A DNA stretch of 64,000 nt from Desmodus rotundus (GCF_022682495.2 NC_071394.1:27500470-27564469), one strand, 5' to 3'. Shown: positions 12,413-26,184, numbered from the stretch's first letter. Numbers and translations are program-made. Notes: generated from the sequence alone by a model not told the origin.

Positions 12413-13629
12413 ATCTCAGTTTTACTATTTCAAGCAATATTACTTATTGATATCTCATACCATCAACCTTCATTTTTAGTCTTCAAACAGATCAAATACA
12501 TGATGAATTATTTTAAGAGATGCAGTTAACTTGAAATTTACTTGCCAATCTACATTGTCAAATCCCATGACTAATTTGTCAAATCTGATCTCTGTTTGTA
12601 TCTTCATTGAAATTATAGAACCCAAGTATAACAAGTATACCTGAATTTCTAACATTGAAATTTACTGTTGTTGTTTAATAAAGAGTGAATTATCTTTTAA
12701 AACTCCAATTTTAAAATTTTATTTTAATGGACTATTTCAGTGTATAGGCTTTATCTCTTATTCTCAAGAAGTATTTGTTGAATAAATTTAAATTTTAACT
12801 ATATTATTTGTCTGTATAAATTACATATATATACACACATACAAATTACTTATTTAATCTACTTTATAAATGCACCTGACCATTTAATATATACTTATAT
12901 TAAAAATAATATATTTCATAAAAAGTAACTTTATACATAAACACTTATCCTATAGTATTTCTAATTATTGCTTACAATAGTTTCTTGGAAGAAAAATTAC
13001 TAGACACAACTCTGATAATTTTACTGCTCTTAATAGTCCTACCAAAATACATTCTAAAAATTTGTGCCAATTGATATTATCACTAGTAAGGTATGATTTA
13101 CTAGTTAGATTGAATAGCTTTTTCACATATTTATACCTATTATATTCCCTATTGCTTTGCCTATCTTTAACCCTTTATCTATTGGGATAAAGCTTGATGT
13201 TTATATGTATATGGACTCTATAAAAATATCATTAACTCACATTAATTGTCAGTCTGTCTATTTATTCACATACAGGATTTTGGTTTTCCTCAAGTGTTAG
13301 GTTTGTTGGCTAGAGAAGACTGCTGCTTGGACAGAATGCCTAGACTCTGGCTTTGCGTCTTTCACTCAGTAGCTGTAATAACTGTAATTTGTGATCTGCC
13401 TGTCAATGTCTTGATCTGTAAACAGAGCATTAAATTAAATAATACCTAAGGGTCTAAGGGCTCTCCCACTTTAAGATTCTAAGAATTTAAGAACAAGGAT
13501 AACTCCCAGGGTGTTTTCATAATTAAATTAGTCTAATGAAATATTCCTTGAAACACATTGTGACTGATGATGCAATGATTCTAAGTAGCACTGAACACAC
13601 AAGCTAATGTGTCTGGTTTATGAAATATC

Positions 13630-13803
13630 ATTTAAAAATGTTATTTATTCATTTATTTTTAGAGAGAGGGAGAGGAACATCTATTGGTTGCCTCTGGCAT
13701 GTGCCCCAACTGGGGACCAGGACTGGAACCCAGGCATCTAACTGTCAACCTTTCGCCCTGCAGGACAATGCTCATCCAACTGACCCCCTAGGCCAGGGCT
13801 GAC
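13630..13803 (-). repeat. Bat VES-type SINE, antisense
   Basis: The reverse complement reads ccctggcctagggggtcagt, then a B-box-like gggttccagtcc, ggggcacatgccagaggcaa and ccaatagatgttcctctccc, ending in an A-rich tail (ctaaaaataaatgaataaat). It belongs to the VES family but to a more diverged lineage than the 12.2-kb copy. Its A box is damaged. Confidence 0.85.
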
Positions 13804-14029
13804 GTATCATTTTTGAATGACTGAAACATGCAATATCCAATCATAAAAACTAAAAACCTTCGTTATCTTTTTTGATTCATCTCTGTCCATCAACCGTCAT
13901 ACATTTTAAATATTACCAAGTCCTTGAAAGTCTTTTTACATTATTTTTACTTCTCTCTTATTGCCACCTCTAGACTAATCACAACCCTCACAATCCTGAA
14001 CAAATAACAGCAACAATAATAACGGCAGG

Positions 14030-14275
14030 AGCCAACAATGTCCAGGGCTTGCTATGGGTAATATTTCAAGTGCTCTAAATATATTATCTTCTTTCATCCT
14101 TATCACAACTCTATAGCACAGAGGTAGGGTTATGTCCCAGTTTATAGATGAAAAAAATTTAGACATATCAATACATAATGAGAAAAATGTAAGAACCTGT
14201 TAGTAAGTGGAAGAACCAGAATTCAAGGCCAGGCCACCTGACTGCAGTGGTCAGGCCCTTCACAGTCCCAAGTAC
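14030..14275 (+). repeat. MIR/L2-type ancient repeat
   Basis: It holds the familiar order cagggcttgctatgggtaat, tcatccttatcacaactct, cagtttatagatgaaaaa, gttagtaagtggaagaacca and gaattcaaggccaggccacc. Similar copies lie at about 15510-15755 and 17735-17985. Confidence 0.6.
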
Positions 14276-14554
14276 TCACTAATAATAGAGACTATAGCAG
14301 CCTTCTCACTGGGTCTTTTTGCTTATAGTCACTCCTCACATGCACCTGTCATACATGGGTAGTGTGAACTTTTGAAAACATACATTCCTATGTGCTTCTC
14401 CATTCCTTCCCATGCACTATCCTCAGAATGGAGTACAACCACTGTAAACACTGTATTAGAAGACCACTCTTCCTCCAGCCTATCTGTCCTGTCCCATCTA
14501 CCATCTTACTCACAGTTGTCCAGCTACATCTGATGTGTACACGTTCTTGTTCAC

Positions 14555-14830
14555 ATTGGTCCCTCTTTTTGTAAAACCCTCCCCGCCCCACACCTTCTGC
14601 TGGGAAACACCTATTTATCATTCAGTGACCACCCCAAATGTTACCTCTTCTTAGAAGTTCTGCCTGATATCTGCTTCACCCCTCTAGGCAGAACTAATTT
14701 CTCTCTGCTCCTCATCCCCTTTTTCATACAACTACTCCTCACTATCCTGTTATTTCAAGAAATTCTCTAACTAGCCTGTCCTCCTTTTATCATCTGGCAC
14801 TGTAAATGTACAATAAATACTGGTTGAATG
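14555..14830 (+). repeat. L2 LINE 3' end
   Basis: The stretch ttctgcctgatatctgcttc, then acccctctaggcagaactaa, then ctctgctcctcatcccct resembles the conserved 3' end of mammalian L2. It ends near the polyadenylation-like aataaatactggttgaatga. Confidence 0.6.
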
Positions 14831-15509
14831 AAGTAAATGTTCGCAAAATAAATCTCAGCATCTCAATCGACTCTTTCACTGCACCTCACCCCCAAAAGCA
14901 GAAAAGTCCAAATTAGCTCTTAGATACAACAGAGTGAGAGAACATAGCAGTTTAGACTTGGCTGATGACATGACACTTACTAAAGTACTGATGCCTGGGG
15001 CCTTCTCCCAAGGCCTCCTAACTCAGAGGCGCTAAAGATTTCCAACCAGTTCTCATGAGCACCCTGGTGCTCATCACCATCACATTTAGAAAACACCATT
15101 TACACACATATGTATATATTATATGTAATATACATGTACATTAGCATCAACTGAAAAGTGACAACAATAGAGTAATGAAGATAAGTTGTACCTCTGGAGT
15201 GAGTCAGAATGGAACTGAAAGAGGCTTTAGGTAAACTTACCACAACTCCTTGCCCTACCTCTCCCATTTGACACAGGAGGAAACGAGAGCCTACAGTGGT
15301 AAAGTGACTTGGCCGAGATTGCTCTGGTGTCTGGTTCAGATTTATTTTCATAATTTCATAGGATGGAAGTTCCAAAGGAAAAATCCAAGGGAAATTTAGA
15401 AAATTATCAAATATAAACTGTCAAAACATATTTAAGTATACAATTTTCCTCATCAAAAAATAAACTTAAAAAATTTTAAATTAATCTATGGCAGCAAATT
15501 CCAGCAGTG

Positions 15510-15755
15510 ATACCTACTATAATATTTAAGGGGTATCTACTACAAGCCAAGCCTAAGTATTTTTTTAATCATGTAATTTCTTCTAGGCCTCACAATAAAA
15601 TTAAGAATTAAGGAGTATTATCTCAAATTTACAGAGGAGGAAACAGGCTCAAATAATGCAACAATTTACCTAACTTTCTAAGCCACGAGGTGGTTGTACC
15701 AGGATTTGAACCCAGCTTTTCTGATCATTCGATGCTGTCTGTACTTACATTACTT
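15510..15755 (+). repeat. MIR/L2-type ancient repeat
   Basis: Readable parts are tctactacaagccaagccta, cctcacaataaaattaagaa, tttacagaggaggaaacagg, ccaggatttgaacccagctt and gatgctgtctgtac. This is the same relic type as at 14.0 kb. Confidence 0.6.
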
Positions 15756-17099
15756 CATTTAGAATAATAATCATATATTACTAATATAAATGACTAAATA
15801 TTGCATTGAAACAAAGGCAAATTTCAACGGATCTGAGAAAAACCTCCTGATATTTTTGGCAAGCAAAAAATTGACAATGAAACTTGGTAAATGCATTTAC
15901 CTTCCCTCCTCCCCCAGATTATCATGTTAGTATGAGACAGAATAAAATACATTTATATTTAATTCAAATAACAAAAGCATTAACTTCTGTTTTAAATAAT
16001 CAAGTTAAGGCAGAGCTATTTTTAAATAATCTGGATCAAGTCCAAATCCCCATATAAACTCAGGTTAAAGTCACCCCAGCTCATGAGACTTCTTTCTCAT
16101 ACTAAAACACTTTTAAAAGAATAATAGTTTAAGATAAAAGATTTTTCATGGAGTTATTTTTCTCTAGTGAAATCACATTAGCCTACACAGACTACCAATA
16201 ATCTCTAAGTGTAAATCTATGTACTCCCTTGACTTTGTCACTTAATTTATTCTTGTTTATTTAATTGAGGAGGAGTGGAAAGTAAGTAAGTACTAAGAGA
16301 CTCCTATATACACAAAGTCAAAGGCCAATAATTTCATGGGTCTTTTTTTCTAGGATAAAATGGTTTGTTCCAAGTATATACTTTTTTGATGGATGCCAAC
16401 ATATTAAAATAAATTGTATCTACCTAGCTTTACATTTACATAACCTATCATCCAGGTCCTCAGGTACTTTGACCTCTATGATACTTCACCACCAAACGGC
16501 ATGAAGGCATTAAAACATTTTCACCCTGAACTTATGCTCCAGGCTACTAACCAGTCCATGCAACCAAACATATTAAGTACCTAGTTACATAAAAGGGTTT
16601 ATGCTGTCTATTGCCTGACACACAGAGTCAAGTAAAGATGCTGCTCCTGCCAGCATCTTCAGTCTTGTGGAATGAAGCATGGGAAGGGTGAATGAACAGG
16701 TAGACAAACAGGAATGTAAGTGTGGAAGCAAACAAATAAAAAGCATTGCTTTAATTGCCTCCTAATACTTCCAGTCTGTTAAGAGGAAAATACTGATTTA
16801 GAAAACATAAATTTACCACAGATTATTGGCCTGGAACTATGCAAGGCACTAGCAATGTCGAGATAAGTAAGGTAGTGAAAAGAATTTATCTTTCCCAAAT
16901 AATTTAAAATATGGTCTCTACCCTTCAGAGACACCTGAAAGGTGTTAATACACACTGCTATACATTTTTAGACAAAGAAGAATCACACTGAGCCAATCTT
17001 CTAAAAAGTTTGCAAGGCAGTAAATAATAATCTCCCCAGAAAGCAATTACAGACAGATGCAAAGAGTAAAGCGATGTAAGAAGTAAACATTCAAAAAGC

Positions 17100-17660
17100 A
17101 CAAGGGTGGTTCACGTAGAAACTGGAGGGATCTGGGAATGCGAGTGATATTTGAGCTTGGTCTTAAAAGCTAAATAAGATGGCAACAGCCATAGATTTAG
17201 AAGGAGAGGAAGAAAAGTTCAAATATAGCAGAATAAAGAAATGATAATAAGAAAATAGGGAGGTAGAACAAATTGACCGCCCACATTTGGGTATTTGAGG
17301 CTGTTACACTCACAGAAGGATTTGGAACATCCTTGGTTCCAACACTCCTAGCTAGATGTAGGTTGTGGGTCCTCAGTAATTCTGACAACCTGAAGTATTT
17401 CCAAACGACTCTATCCCCACCCCAGATGAGAACTATACACGTTTCTGTGTAGGAAAGATGATAAACAGGAGGAATAAACTGGAGCCTTCAGTAACAGGCT
17501 GAGCTCTTATTTAATTCAGTAGGCAACGGGAAAGCATTGAAGATGTTGAATAAAGGAGTGATATGACCCTAAACTTTAGAATAATTGCTCCTGGCTGCTT
17601 TGTATAAAGGCATGGCTTAAAATGAGGTAGAATGCAGCGTCAGGAGGTTACGTAGTATTG
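17100..17660 (+). repeat. Ancient interspersed repeat, relative of the 2.3-kb copy
   Basis: Parts such as gagcttggtcttaaaagcta, caacgggaaagcattgaaga, aggagtgatatgacccta and tgctcctggctgctttgtat follow the same order as in the 2.28-2.93-kb repeat. It is strongly diverged. Confidence 0.4.
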
Positions 17661-17734
17661 CTGCACAGTAGTAAGGGTATGCAGCTGGAAATAAGGCACT
17701 CAGTAAGAGAGACTTTTATTTCGTTACCACTGCC

Positions 17735-17985
17735 ACAGACGCTATCATTTACCGAGCACTCTGTGTACCAAGAATTGTGATGAGCCCTTCACTTTCTCAC
17801 TTATTCTCACAACCAGCCCGAAAAAGCAGCCAAAATTTTTGTGACCCTAAAAAGGTTATGAAAAGCTAAGAGCAGGTACTATTATTTGTATTTTACAGAT
17901 GATAAAAATATAAGTTTAAAGAGGTTAAGAACCATGCCCAAGCGCAGACTGGTACGCGGTACAACCAGGAGTGAGAATACAGAGT
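17735..17985 (+). repeat. MIR/L2-type ancient repeat
   Basis: Contains taccgagcactctgtgtacc, cttattctcacaaccagccc, ttacagatgataaaaatata, aggttaagaaccatgcccaa and ggtacaaccaggagtgagaa in the usual order. Confidence 0.55.
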
Positions 17986-18004
17986 GTTAGCCTAGTGACA
18001 AAGG

Positions 18005-18200
18005 AGCAAGCACTTTAGACGTACAGTCTGTGCTGGAATCTTAGCTTTGCCACGTACCAATTACACGATGGTGTGGAAAACAATCAGTACTTCAGTGTCT
18101 CTTCGTGAAAAGTGGGAATGAGAACAGTACCATGTGCAGGAGGTTACAGAGAGAACTGAGACAATGCTCAGGGAGTACTTCCCATACGTAGCTAATAATA
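18005..18200 (+). repeat. MIR SINE relic
   Basis: It follows MIR order: a ctggaatcttagctttgcca core, cagtgtctcttcgtgaaaag, tgggaatgagaacagtacc, and gttacagagagaactgagac before the 3' end. Confidence 0.6.
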
Positions 18201-18579
18201 CCATCACCATCTTTACCACTTTGAGTCCTCACACATGGACTTTGAAAATTCTTACACATCACATATTATCCTTCCTCCATCTATATTTTTATGGAAAAAT
18301 TTAATCACACCCATTCTATGAGAACATTATTTCTAGAAAGAAAAAAAAAATGCAGGCTTTCCAGTCCATTTTACTAGTGTTAAAATAGAAACTAAAGTCA
18401 GATTCTGCTAAGAAACTAATTTAGAGAATAAAAAAACACACAAAACATTTACCACAAGATTCCTGCTCTCAAACAGAAAATTGCTTAGAAGACTGTGTAG
18501 AGAGGGAAAAAGCTGTTCGAGGCAGTAAAATTGCTACCATGACACGTAAGTATGTGGCAGTGATTACTAAACCCAAAGC

Positions 18580-18607
18580 CTTTGTTTGTTTGTTTGTTTG
18601 TTTGTTC
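18580..18607. repeat. (GTTT)n simple repeat
   Basis: About seven units of gttt occur in a row after cctttgttt. MIR-like 3' sequence follows at about 18655-18745 (tagttcctggcacacggtaa). Confidence 0.85.
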
Positions 18608-19149
18608 TTAGTAACAACAGTGTCTTTCTAACACAGCTATTTGAGATTTAAATAAGCTAATGCATGTGATAACACAGTATAGTTCCTGGCACACGGTAAG
18701 CAATTAATGAACATTTTCTGTTGCTATCATTACCATCATTACTATTGATAACACTTGATTCTTGAGAATTTTGACACATATAAATATGCACTATAAAATT
18801 CTTTCCGATAGTATTATTTCTGCCAAAACTACATCACAAATAAAGCACTGATAAAGGCAGATTTCAATCAGCTAATAAAATAGCCCTATATAATTTATTT
18901 GATGTTTATTGTATTTTATATGGAAAGTTAACTTGTAGATTTTTACATAACATTCATAAAGCTTACTGCAAAAGTCACATATTTTTGCAGCGACAAGAGG
19001 TTTTACAACTAAAGGTACATCTTCTTAAAATATTCCTTTAATCTGTTTAAATGAAATCATTTTCCATAGAACACTACTTACAGGAATTTAGATTGAGAAT
19101 GTTAGAATGTAAGTATAATTCATATTCAATTGCTAACCTAAGAGTATTT

Positions 19150-19465
19150 TTTCAGCTTTGTGAAAGTATAATTGACAAAACACTGTGTAAGTTTAAGGCA
19201 CACACTGTGCTGATTTGATATATGTATATATTATGAAATGATTACAGTAAGGTTAGTTACCACATCCATCACCTCCCATAACCATAAAGGTTTGTGGGTG
19301 TGGTGAGAACATTTACAATCTGCGCTCTCAGCAGCGTCCAAGCACACACTACAGCTTTACCTGTGGACACTGTGCCTGCCGTACATGGGTCACCAGAGCT
19401 TCACGTTATCACTGGGGGTTTGTGCTCTAACTACCACCACGCATCTCCGCCAACCTCTTTCTAAG
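19150..19465 (-). mobile_element. Old L1 3'-end fragment
   Basis: Sequence such as gtataattgacaaaacactg, atgaaatgattacagtaagg, ttagttaccacatccatcac and cagcagcgtccaagcacaca matches the 3' UTR of old mammalian L1 in reverse. No ORF is left. Confidence 0.65.
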
Positions 19466-20429
19466 AATATTTGTATAATCACTTTTTGAGACCTGAAAGA
19501 GGATTATCTGAAGCTTACTTAATGTGACAAATTAAGCTTACACTTTGAACTTTACTAAGGTATCATGCTATTTCCCACAGATGTTCTATTAAAGTAGCAT
19601 ATAAAAGTTACTGGAGTTAAGAATCAGAAGGCTTGGTTTCAACTTAAAATAAATAGGATTAATTAGTCAACCTTAAACAAATAAATAAAAATTGATTTCC
19701 AAAGTTTTCTCATTTTAAAGTGAGGTTGGAGATTATTTACTTTCCAATTTCTTTAGATTATGAAACTACTGGAAGTAGTTCAAGTAGGAGAAATAAGATT
19801 AAAGAAATGTTCCAAAGTAACAAAAATATATTCACTTCTACTCAAAATGGCATGACTTTTCATCAATCTTACCATTTCTGGGAAATACCATTTCTTGAGT
19901 AGATAAAAAAAGGAACTACCATATCTCAAGTTTTATTGTATATCAAGGAAGAACACCCACAACTTTCTTAAAGGCTATGAAAATACTCCCTTCTCTGACT
20001 ACGTATCTGTGTGAGGCTGGACTTCTCCTCCTGTACTTCAACGAAAGCAATGCACTGGAACAGACTGCATGCAGTAGCAGATATGAGAATCTAGCTGTCT
20101 TCCATTAAGCCATACATGAAAGAGATGTACCAAAAAATAGGACAATGTCAGCAGTCACTTTTGTTTTAGAAAACACAATTTTCATAAAACTAGTATTTTA
20201 AGTCATGGACAAATTGTTATAAAAGTGTAACACTAAACTCCAAATTGAAATTGAATATACAATAAGCACTCTCTAATACTTCTCTCTGTACCATGTCCTT
20301 TACCGACAAATACACTTTGGCTTTTTGTTGTGTCGTTTGTGATTCTGGACAAGATGCCTAGATTTATCTGAGTTAGGTAGCCTCATGCTGGCTTTCCAGT
20401 CAGTAAGACTATGCCAGTGGCCATTACTA

Positions 20430-20976
20430 CCAAGTGGAATGAAGACAAAGACCACGCTCCCATGTCACTGCGTAGGCAGAGCAATCGCCCCCCAATCACG
20501 TCCACATTCTAATCCCCAGGACCTGAGAATATGTTATCTTACATGGCAGAAAGGACTTTACAGAAGTGAACAAGGTTCAGATTATGAAATAGGAAAACTA
20601 TACTGGGTCATCTGAGTGAGCCTGATCCAATCAAATGAGTTTTTAAAAGCGAAAAACTGTTCCTTGCTATGGTGACAGAAGAAAGGTCATAGAGATGTGA
20701 TGCAAGGAGGACTTGGTTCATGGTTGTGGCATTGAAGATGGGAGGAGGAGAACAGGAGCCATGGAATGCAAGAGGTTTCTAGAAGCCAGAAAAGGCAAGG
20801 AAATAGATTCTTCCCTAAGATCTTCAGGAACAGAGCCCTGCTCACACCTTGTTATTAGTCAAGTGAGATACTTGTGTCAGACTTCTGACCTAAAGAATTG
20901 AAAGATAAAATTACGTTGTTCTAAGCTATTAAATTTGCGGTAGTGGGATACAGCCACAATAGAAAACTAATACAGT
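20430..20976 (+). mobile_element. MLT1-type MaLR solo LTR (ancient ERVL-related)
   Basis: The sequence holds the MLT1 phrases ttctaatccccaggacctga, gaatatgttatcttacatgg, cagaaaggactttacagaag, agagccctgctcacaccttg and ttctgacctaaagaattgaa. It ends with the diagnostic ctattaaatttgcggtagtg and gaaaactaatacag. It is an old non-coding LTR with no internal retroviral gene. The open frames in it are accidental. Confidence 0.85.
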
Positions 20977-21944
20977 GGTAATGTCAGTTTTCATCCAAAA
21001 CTGGTTGAGGCAGATGTAACTGTTAACAAAAAATTTCAGCTTCAAAGCCTCTTGCTTGCTTGCTTGTCCCCCCAAAATGGGACATTTTTTTCAAGACTTT
21101 AAACCTAACTTTATATTTGAAATTTGAATTCTTTTCAAAAGGGACCAACTTCAGATTCGAGAAAACCTAGATCCATCCCTTGGAGAATGTTAAAAATAAT
21201 ATTAGAGGAATTTGCAATGCAGGTATACAACCAAATTCCATAGATTCACAAACATATTCTAAGATTAATTGGTGGAGGGGGGTCTCTTAGAATTGATGTG
21301 ATTTTGGTCCATGAGGAGAGAGCCTTGGGGAAAAAAAATAAGAAAGACAGGAAGTTAATCTCAGAAAATGTTTCAGGATAACTAAATTAATGACTTCAAA
21401 AAATTCTACTGAATTATTAAAAGGAAATCACCTAAGCAGAAAAGACATTTATGAAATGATTATATCCAGAATTAGACTTACCTACATACATTTATGAAGA
21501 GAGTTTCTCTTCTCTCCAAGTGGCTCAAATTCCAGAATAACAAAATAAAAGACAGTTTCATGTAACTACTTGAAAGAAACATCATAGTCATATCATAGAG
21601 CAGTTGAGACTTGTTATTGCCAATAAGTAATGTATAAATTAGAAACTGCCTTTCTGTGTTACTTTTTCTTAAGTATCTGATTGCTCTGCCTCATCTCAAG
21701 TCAACAAATAGGCATTTATTTCTTGGAGATCAGCATGGATTACCACTGGAGGTCAGTCTTGGGCTTTCCTTCAGGTCATCAGAAACCCCAATGAAAGGCT
21801 AGAAAGGGATGGGAAGGCCAACTAGCATGGTCCAAATCTCTCACGTTGCAGATGGAGATATGAAAGTTTTAAGGGACTAAAGAAATACATGGCTAAGAAG
21901 AGATTAACTACAGTTGCAATTTACACTATTAATTAATTTTTAAT

Positions 21945-23280
21945 TTTTTTTCTTTTTTATTGAACTTTTTGGGGTGACATTGGTTAACAAAATTCTACAG
22001 GTTTCAGGGGCATAATTCTGTGGCACATCATCTGTACACAGTATTGTGTGTTCACCACCCCAAGTCAAGCCTTCGTCCTTCACCATTTATATCCTTCTAT
22101 ACCCACATTCATCTGTCACCAAACCCCTCCCACCAGCATTCACCACAGTTGTCCGTGTCCATGAGTTTTTTCTCTTTTACTTTTTTGCTCAATGCTTCCT
22201 CTGATAGCTGTCAGCTTCCTCTCCATCTATGAGCCTGTCCCTATTTTGCTTGTTAGTTCATTTTGTTTATTAGATTCCACATGAGTGAAATCATATGGTA
22301 CTTGTGTTTCTCTGACTGGCTTATTTCACTTAGCACAATACTCTCCATATCCATCCATGCTATTGTAAAAGGTAAGGTTTCCTCCTTTTTTACAGCTGAG
22401 TAGTATTCTACTATGTAAATGTATTACACCTTTGTCTTTGACTCATCTACTGATGGGTACTTGCGTTCCTTCCAAATCTTGGTGATTGTAAATAACACTG
22501 TAATTAACATACATCCTTTCAAATTACTGCTTCAGATTTCTTCAGATATATTCCCAGAAGTGAAATCAGTAAGTCCCAAGGCATTTACATTTTAATTTTT
22601 TGAGGTAACTCCCTTACGGCTTTCCATAGTGGCTGCACCATTCTGCACCCCCGCCAGAGTTCCCCTTTCCCCCACATCCTCACCAACACGTTGTTCATTT
22701 ATTGATGATAATCATTCTGACAGGTGTGAGATGGTATCACATTGTGGTTTTAATTTGCATTTCTCTGATGGCTAGTGATGTTGAGCATCTTTTCATATGT
22801 CTATCAGCCATCCCTGCATCCTCTCTGGAGAAGTCTCTGTTCAGGTCCTTCGATCATTTTTTAATTGGGTTGATATATATATTTTTTGGTATTGAGTTTT
22901 CTAAGTTCTTTACAAATTTTGGATATTAACCCCTTATCAGATGTATTGGCAGATGTTCTCCAATTCAGTGGGTTGTCTTATTTTGTTGATTTCCTTTGCT
23001 GTGCAAAATCTTTTTAGTTTGAAGTAGTTCCATTTTTAATTTTTTCTTTTGTTTTCCTTGCCTGGAGGCATATGTCTGATAAAATACTGCTATGAGCAAT
23101 GTCCAAGTTTTTGATAACTATAGCTTCTTCTATGATTTTTATGGTTTCAGGTCTAACATTTAAAGTCTTTAACCCATTTTGAATTTATTCTTGTGTGTGG
23201 TGTAAGAAGGTGGTTTAGTTTCATTTTTTTGCATCTATCTGTCCAATTTTCCCAACGCCATTTACTGAGTACACTATCAC
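21945..23280 (-). mobile_element. L1 3' portion (first of a tandem pair)
   Basis: Minus-strand L1: 3' UTR near 21.95-22.25 kb, then the C-terminal part of ORF2. The reverse of 22702-22929 carries the helical region that reads, on the plus strand, as tctgacaggtgtgagatggt. It stops near 23280 within ORF2 (caacgccatttactgagtac), where a second piece starts at an earlier ORF2 position. Confidence 0.85.
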
Positions 23281-25018
23281 TTTTTAAATTGGATTGCTTT
23301 TTGGTGTTGAGTTTTATATATAAGCTCTTTACAAATTTTGAATAGTACCGGTGATCGTTATCAGATGTAACATTGGCAAATATGTCTTACCATTCAGTGG
23401 GCTGTCTTTTCATTTTGTTGATGGTTTCTTTTGCTATACAAATGCTTTTTAGTTTATTTTTTGTTTCCCTTACCCAAGGTCAGAAAAAATATTGCTCTGA
23501 GAAATGCCAAAGATTTACTATGTCTTTTTTTTCTAGGATTTTTAGTCTAAGTTTATTACGTCTTTAATCCACCTTGAGTTTATTCTTACACATGAGTGTT
23601 AAGGTTTTTACCCTTATCTGTCCAATATCCCCCAAACCATTTCTTGAATAGGCTATCCTTACCCCATTGTATGTTCTTGCTTCCTCTGTCAAATATTGAC
23701 TAGAAAGGCAAGGGCTTACTTCTGGGCTCTCTATTCTATTCCATTGATTTATATCTCTGTTTTTATACCATGTTGTTTTGATTACTATGGTCATATAATA
23801 TAGTTTGATACCAGGTAGCATGATTCCTCCCACTTTGTTCTTTCTCCTCAAGATTGCTATGGCTCTTCTGGGTCTTTAATGGTTCCACATAAATTTTTGA
23901 AATATTTGTTCTAGTTCTGTGAAATATGACATTGGAGTTTTGAAAGGAATTGCAATGAATCTACAGATTGCTTTGGGTAGCACGGAGATTTTAATGATGT
24001 TAATTCTTCATAGTCATGAATACGATATACGCTGTCACTTATCTGTAGCTTCCTCGAGATCCTTCTTCAGCGTCTTGTAATTTTCTAAGTACAGGACTTT
24101 TACATCCTTGGTTAAATTTATTCCTAGGCATTTTATTCTTTTTGAAGCAATTGTGAATGGGATTGTTTTCTTAGTTTCCTTCTCTGAGAGTTCAATATTG
24201 GTGTATAGAAATGCAACTGTATTCTGGATATTTATTTTGTATCCAGATATTTACTGCTGAATTCACTAATCAGTTCTAGTAGTTTTTTGGCAGAATCTTT
24301 AGGGTTCTCTATATACCGTATCATGTCATCTGCAAACAATGACTTTTATTTTTTCCTTTCCATATGAGATGATCTTATTTCTTCTTCCGTCTGATCGCTG
24401 AGGCTAGGCCCTCCCCTACTATGCTGAATAAGAGGGGTGAAAGCACACGTTCCTTTCTTGTTCCTGACCCTAAGGGAAACACTTGTCACTTCTGCTCACT
24501 GAGTATGACGTTGGCAGTGGGTTTGCCATCGTTGGCCTTTACGATCTTTAAGCATGTTCCCTCCATTCCCACCCTGCTGAGAGTTTTTATCTTAAATGGA
24601 TGCTGAATTTTATCAAACACTTTTTGTTTCTATTGATAAGATCACATTATTTTTATCCTTCATTTTGTTTATGTAGTGTATCACGTTTATTGATTTGCAA
24701 ATATTATACTAATCTTGCATGCCTGGAATAAATTCCACTTGATCATGGTGTATAATCTTTTTAATGTATTGCTGGATCTGGTTTACTAATATTTTGTTGA
24801 GAACTTTAGCATCTATGTTCATCTGGGACATTGGTCTATAATTTTCTTTCTTTGTAGTGTCTTTATCTGGTTTTGGAATTAGGATAATGCTGGCCTCATA
24901 AAATGAGCTTGGGAGTCTTCCCTCCTCTTGAGTGTTTTTTGAATAGTTTGAGAAGAAGAGGTGTTAATTCTTCTTTGAATGTTTGGTAAAATTCACGTGT
25001 GAAGCCTCCGGTCCAGGG
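23281..25018 (-). mobile_element. L1 ORF2 portion (second of a tandem pair)
   Basis: Minus-strand ORF2 starting again at the tggtgttgagttttatata position already present at 22.89 kb. It runs through the FLWKHKK-like region (reverse of 23564-23851 contains [20 protein letters not shown]) and the reverse-transcriptase palm, where FADDM is intact at about 24321-24338. It continues into the fingers and ends near 25018. Stops and frameshifts make it inactive. Confidence 0.85.
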
Positions 25019-25198
25019 CTGTAGTTAATATTATGTATCAATAGTGGTTCATTAGTTGTAGCAAATGTGTCATACATTTAATGTAAAATGTTGATAACTG
25101 AGAAAAATGAGTGCAGGGTATAAGGGATGTTTCTATATGACTCTGGCAACCTTTCTGTAAATCTAAAGTGATTCCAAAATAAAAAAATTATTTAAAAA
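25019..25198 (+). mobile_element. Old L1 3' tail, sense
   Basis: The order tatgtatcaatagtggttca, ttagttgtagcaaatgtgtc, aatgtaaaatgttgataact and ctggcaacctttctgtaaat is that of old L1M 3' UTRs. It ends in an A-rich tail (aaaataaaaaaatt). It abuts the antisense L1 at 25018. Confidence 0.7.
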
Positions 25199-26070
25199 GA
25201 TCTACATGTTCTAAAATCAATAAAACCTGTAAGCAATTCCTTAGTAAGTGGATCTCCCTTTTGTTTTGGCAGCCAGGAAGTTAAGAGCCAAATCTGAAGT
25301 TCAGGACTTCTAGCCTGAATTTATATTGTTTTTGTTCTTCTGCTCTTAATTTTTAGAAACTTTCATATTTTACCATTATTTGTACACATCTTTGTAGATT
25401 CAAATCTGTATTTTCTAGGTTAAAAATTAAAGAAGAATAAGCAGCGTCCTCATCTCAAATTTTTGAGCCCTGCATTATTTGTTAATAGGTGTTCTTACAT
25501 ACTATTTCATGGAGTAAAATATCATCAAATAGGCATCTCTTCAACCCCCTATTACTAAAACAGTCAAATCCACTTACACCTGTAGCCATCCTCTCCTTTT
25601 TCCTGACTGATATATTAGAAGAGCAGCCCTTTGTCCTAACATTGACCCCTCTGCCTTTTATTCATTGGCTATTGTTTTTTCACTATTTCAAGAATGCTAC
25701 ACTCTTGATTTTTCCTTCCCACCCAAAGTACCTCTACCTCTCTTACAACTATATCCTTCTCATTGGCATTTACACATCCTGTCTTTTCTATACTTAAAAA
25801 TAAAACCAATACACAAATAAGTAATAACCCTCTCTTGAGCCTTTAAAAAGACCACAGTGTAGTAACACTTTTTTTTATTTGGGGCATAAATGAACTACTG
25901 AGCTGGTCAAGAGTGCAAAGTGCAGGGAGATCCCATTCTGTGGGAGCTCAAATTCAGTAACAGCTGAAGCCTATAACCAAACACACTGTGTCAGGGCAGT
26001 CACTGCCCCGCCATCCAATTCAGAACAGCTGGCGAAAGAATGATCTGGAGCGCTATCTTCTCTTCAGCAC

Positions 26071-26184
26071 GTGCAGAGACGAACCAGCTCGTTTATTATA
26101 CACTTATTCAGAGAGGATAATAATGAAGTGCAGAGACAAACCAGCTCATTTATTATATGTTTATTCAGAGAGGATAATAATGAA
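26071..26184. repeat. 57-bp tandem duplication
   Basis: gtgcagagac(g/a)aaccagctc(g/a)tttattata ... cagagaggataataatgaa occurs twice back to back (26071-26127 and 26128-26184) with few differences. A related single copy lies near 27266-27350, and a weaker one near 31960-32010. Confidence 0.85.
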
